The translations under genes were made by a program, and so were the position numbers. The notes beneath the pieces were generated by a model, which searched no databases, was not told the DNA's origin, and saw only the letters and a program-made list of their open reading frames with translations. Shown piece by piece: positions 5,852-7,767 of a stretch of 7,767 nt of DNA. Every line of letters begins with the position of its first letter. Positions within the stretch are counted from its first letter, which is position 1. The DNA is taken from the NCBI GenBank assembly GCA_049680295.1, contig JBAUHN010000439.1:1-7767 (forward strand). The letters are read 5' to 3'. The stretch is from JBAUHN01 sp049680295 (GTDB lineage: Bacteria; Pseudomonadota; Alphaproteobacteria; Rhodobacterales; Rhodobacteraceae).

Positions 5852-7237
5852 ATGACACCCCCTTACGATATTGTAGTGATTGGCGGCGGCAATGCGGCTT
5901 TATGTGCGGCCATCACCGCCGCCGAGGCAGGCGCGAAAGTGCTGATCCTTGAGGCGGCGCCAAAACCTTACCGGGGCGGCAATTCGCGCCACACGCGTAA
6001 TTTTCGTTGTATGCACGATGGGCCGCTTGGACCGCTGGTGGACAGCTACGGACAAGATGAATATCTGGCCGATCTTCTGAAGGTCACGGGCGGGAAGACC
6101 GATCATGACCTTGCGCGACTTGCGATCCAAACGTCGCAGGAATGCCTGCCCTGGATGCAAGAACGCGGCGTGCGGTTTCAGCCGCCCTTATCTGGGACAT
6201 TGTCGCTGGCGCGGACAAATGCCTTTTTTCTGGGCGGCGGCAAAAGTCTGGTAAATGCCTATTACCGCCGGGCGGCGAAGTTGGGCATTGATGTGTGCTA
6301 TGAGGCGCCGGTGACCCATCTTGAACTGGCGGGTGGCAAGGTCGTGTCGGTGGATTTCACCCATAAAGGTCAGCTGCAGCGCATCGCACCTAAGGCGGTT
6401 GTCGTCGCCTCGGGTGGGTTTCAGGCAGATACCGATTGGCTGGCCCGTGCATGGGGACCTGCGGCGCAAAATTTCTTGATCCGCGGCACGCCTTATAACC
6501 GCGGTGTGGTACTGGCAGATCTGCTGGATCAAGGGGTCGAGCAGGTCGGCGATCCGGCCCAATGTCACGCTGTCGCCATTGATGGCCGCGCGCCAAAATT
6601 CGATGGCGGGATCGTGACGCGTCTGGATTGTGTGCCATTTTCCATTGTTGTGAATAAACACGCTGCGCGTTTTTATGACGAAGGCGAAGATGTCTGGCCC
6701 AAGCGCTATGCCATTTGGGGGCGCCTTGTTGCGGTACAACCCGATCAGGTTGGATATGCCATCATTGACGCCAAGTCACTGAACCTGTTTATGCCGTCGG
6801 TGTTTCCACCGATCAAGGCAGACACACTGGAAGAACTGGCCGCAAAAATGGGCTTACCTGCCGAAAACCTGCGCGAAACCGTGGACAGATTCAACGCAAG
6901 TTGCGGCGATGTCAGCCGCTTTCACCCGACCGAGTTGGATGGCGTGGCAACCACCGGGCTGACCCCGCCCAAAACCAACTGGGCGCGGCCCATCGCCGAG
7001 CCGCCGTTCTACGGATATTCGCTGCGCACCGGGGTTACTTTTACCTATCTTGGATTGAAAGTGGATGCATCTGCGCAATGCAGTATCGGCAGTCGCCCAG
7101 TGGCGAACCTGTGGGCCGCAGGCGAGACGATGGCCGGTTCAATCCTGGGCCAAGGCTATTTGGCCGGGTTTGGCATGACAATCGGCACCGTTTTTGGACG
7201 CATCGCCGGACGGGAGGCGGCAAACCATGCAAGTTGA
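5852..7237 (+). CDS. tcuA: TcuA-like FAD-dependent tricarballylate dehydrogenase
   Basis: This complete 461-residue flavoprotein belongs to the fumarate reductase/succinate dehydrogenase flavoprotein family and has the usual TcuA length. The N-terminal dinucleotide motif VVIGGGNAAL (8-17) ends with the ribose-binding E34. RGGNSRHTRNFR at 41-52 is the TcuA-type flavin/substrate segment. A second conserved block is VVVASGGFQ at 183-191. The C-terminal FAD part contains TFTYLGLKVD (396-405) and NLWAAGETMAGSILGQGYLAGFGM (split as NLWAAGE 419-425 and GQGYLAGFGM 433-442). In Salmonella TcuA oxidises tricarballylate to cis-aconitate. Here the substrate could be a related di- or tricarboxylate, as the gene follows a BKACE gene. 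AGGA lies 7 nt before the ATG; the ATG five bases upstream hits TGA after two codons. The stop overlaps tcuB by 11 nt, so the two are translationally linked, as expected for a dehydrogenase and its electron acceptor. Confidence 0.9.
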   Translation: MTPPYDIVVIGGGNAALCAAITAAEAGAKVLILEAAPKPYRGGNSRHTRNFRCMHDGPLGPLVDSYGQDEYLADLLKVTGGKTDHDLARLAIQTSQECLPWMQERGVRFQPPLSGTLSLARTNAFFLGGGKSLVNAYYRRAAKLGIDVCYEAPVTHLELAGGKVVSVDFTHKGQLQRIAPKAVVVASGGFQADTDWLARAWGPAAQNFLIRGTPYNRGVVLADLLDQGVEQVGDPAQCHAVAIDGRAPKFDGGIVTRLDCVPFSIVVNKHAARFYDEGEDVWPKRYAIWGRLVAVQPDQVGYAIIDAKSLNLFMPSVFPPIKADTLEELAAKMGLPAENLRETVDRFNASCGDVSRFHPTELDGVATTGLTPPKTNWARPIAEPPFYGYSLRTGVTFTYLGLKVDASAQCSIGSRPVANLWAAGETMAGSILGQGYLAGFGMTIGTVFGRIAGREAANHAS

Positions 7238-7767
7238 TCTGATCCAGGAGGCCCGCAGGCAAGCCGAGATTTGCAATGCATGCCGTTACTGCGAAGGCTA
7301 TTGTTCAGTCTTTCCTTCGCTGCATGCCAACCGCGCGTTTTCGGACGGTGACATCACCCAACTGGCCAACCTTTGCCACAACTGCCGGGGCTGTTACTAT
7401 GCTTGTCAATATACCGCCCCACATGAATTTGATCTGAACCTGCCGCAAGCACTGGCCGAGGTCCGCCATGACAGTTGGGAGGCATTTGCCTGTCCACAGG
7501 TCGCAGCCCGGCAACTCCAGAAAAACGGGCTGTTGATAGCCATCGCCTCGGTGATCGGCTTTGCGCTGTTCTTTGCGATTGCGCGCGGGTTTGGGCAGGC
7601 TGAGGAGGCAGGGTTCTACGCCGCCGTGTCGCATAATATGATGGTGGCGATTTTTTTGCCCGCTTTCGCCTTTCCTCAGATCAGCCTTGGCGTCAGTCTG
7701 CGCCGGTATTGGCGGGCGACAGGTGGGGGCAGGGTGACGATTGGGGATGTTGCCCAGGCGTTTAGGG
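7227..7767 (+). CDS. tcuB: TcuB-like [4Fe-4S] membrane electron-transfer protein, N-terminal 180 residues (3' end outside window)
   Basis: The frame is open from ATG 7227 to the right edge (180 codons plus one base) and is truncated by the window only. Two cysteine motifs of the form C-x2-C-x2-C-x3-C lie at residues 16, 19, 22, 26 and 50, 53, 56, 60 and should bind two [4Fe-4S] clusters. A hydrophobic helix follows at about 102-118 and a second at about 135-155, preceded by SHN, whose His could be a heme or quinone-site residue. This matches TcuB/CitB-domain proteins, which are usually somewhat under 400 residues with several membrane helices. The role is to reoxidise the FADH2 of TcuA and pass electrons to the membrane quinone pool. 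GGGAGG at 7212-7217, 9 nt upstream, is a strong ribosome site inside the tcuA 3' end. Any transporter gene (tcuC in Salmonella) would lie beyond the window. Confidence 0.9.
   Translation, partial: MQVDLIQEARRQAEICNACRYCEGYCSVFPSLHANRAFSDGDITQLANLCHNCRGCYYACQYTAPHEFDLNLPQALAEVRHDSWEAFACPQVAARQLQKNGLLIAIASVIGFALFFAIARGFGQAEEAGFYAAVSHNMMVAIFLPAFAFPQISLGVSLRRYWRATGGGRVTIGDVAQAFR

Noticed and set aside
6188..6739. A 183-codon minus-strand open frame
   Set aside because: It is antisense to tcuA, which is supported by FAD and C-terminal family motifs throughout. No family features are seen in the antisense product.
7305..7634. A 109-codon minus-strand open frame at the right end
   Set aside because: It is antisense to tcuB, whose two four-cysteine iron-sulfur motifs and membrane helices establish the plus strand as coding.

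Overview
The window looks like a chromosomal accessory catabolic locus of an alphaproteobacterium, most likely the Rhodobacterales (roseobacter group). The grounds are a moderately high GC content by eye, tightly packed operons with ATGA-type overlaps, and the style of the encoded enzymes. No RNA gene, mobile element or CRISPR array is visible. The species cannot be named from the sequence.

Layout. The left block is entirely on the minus strand. Reading in the direction of transcription it holds a LysR-type regulator (4473-3565), an aldehyde dehydrogenase close to the 2-oxoglutarate-semialdehyde dehydrogenase / YcbD branch (3471-2020), an aberrant M19 'membrane dipeptidase' family protein that starts inside the aldehyde dehydrogenase stop codon (2023-1046), and a large protein of unknown function that begins 8 nt later and runs off the left edge (1037 to <1). 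A 297-bp divergent intergenic region (4474-4770) carries several dyads and short repeats. The right block is on the plus strand: a beta-keto acid cleavage enzyme (BKACE, DUF849; 4771-5703), then after a 148-nt gap a TcuA-type FAD dehydrogenase (5852-7237), which overlaps by 11 nt a TcuB-type [4Fe-4S] membrane electron-transfer protein that runs off the right edge (7227 to >7767).

How the genes may work together (inference). TcuA and TcuB are an oxidation module: in Salmonella they oxidise tricarballylate to cis-aconitate and pass the electrons towards the quinone pool. BKACE enzymes condense a beta-keto acid with acetyl-CoA to give acetoacetate and a new CoA ester. The left block adds an aldehyde oxidation step, a hydrolase-fold protein and an unknown protein. 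I do not know a described pathway that combines these parts. The locus reads as an uncharacterised carboxylate or amino-acid-derivative degradation cluster under a divergently transcribed LysR regulator. The transporter, and any hydratase or dehydrogenase linking TcuAB to BKACE, would have to lie outside the window.

The strongest leads are the TcuAB-BKACE partnership, the M19 protein that lacks most of its metal ligands, the unknown co-operonic protein, and the candidate operators upstream of the aldehyde dehydrogenase and between the LysR and BKACE genes.
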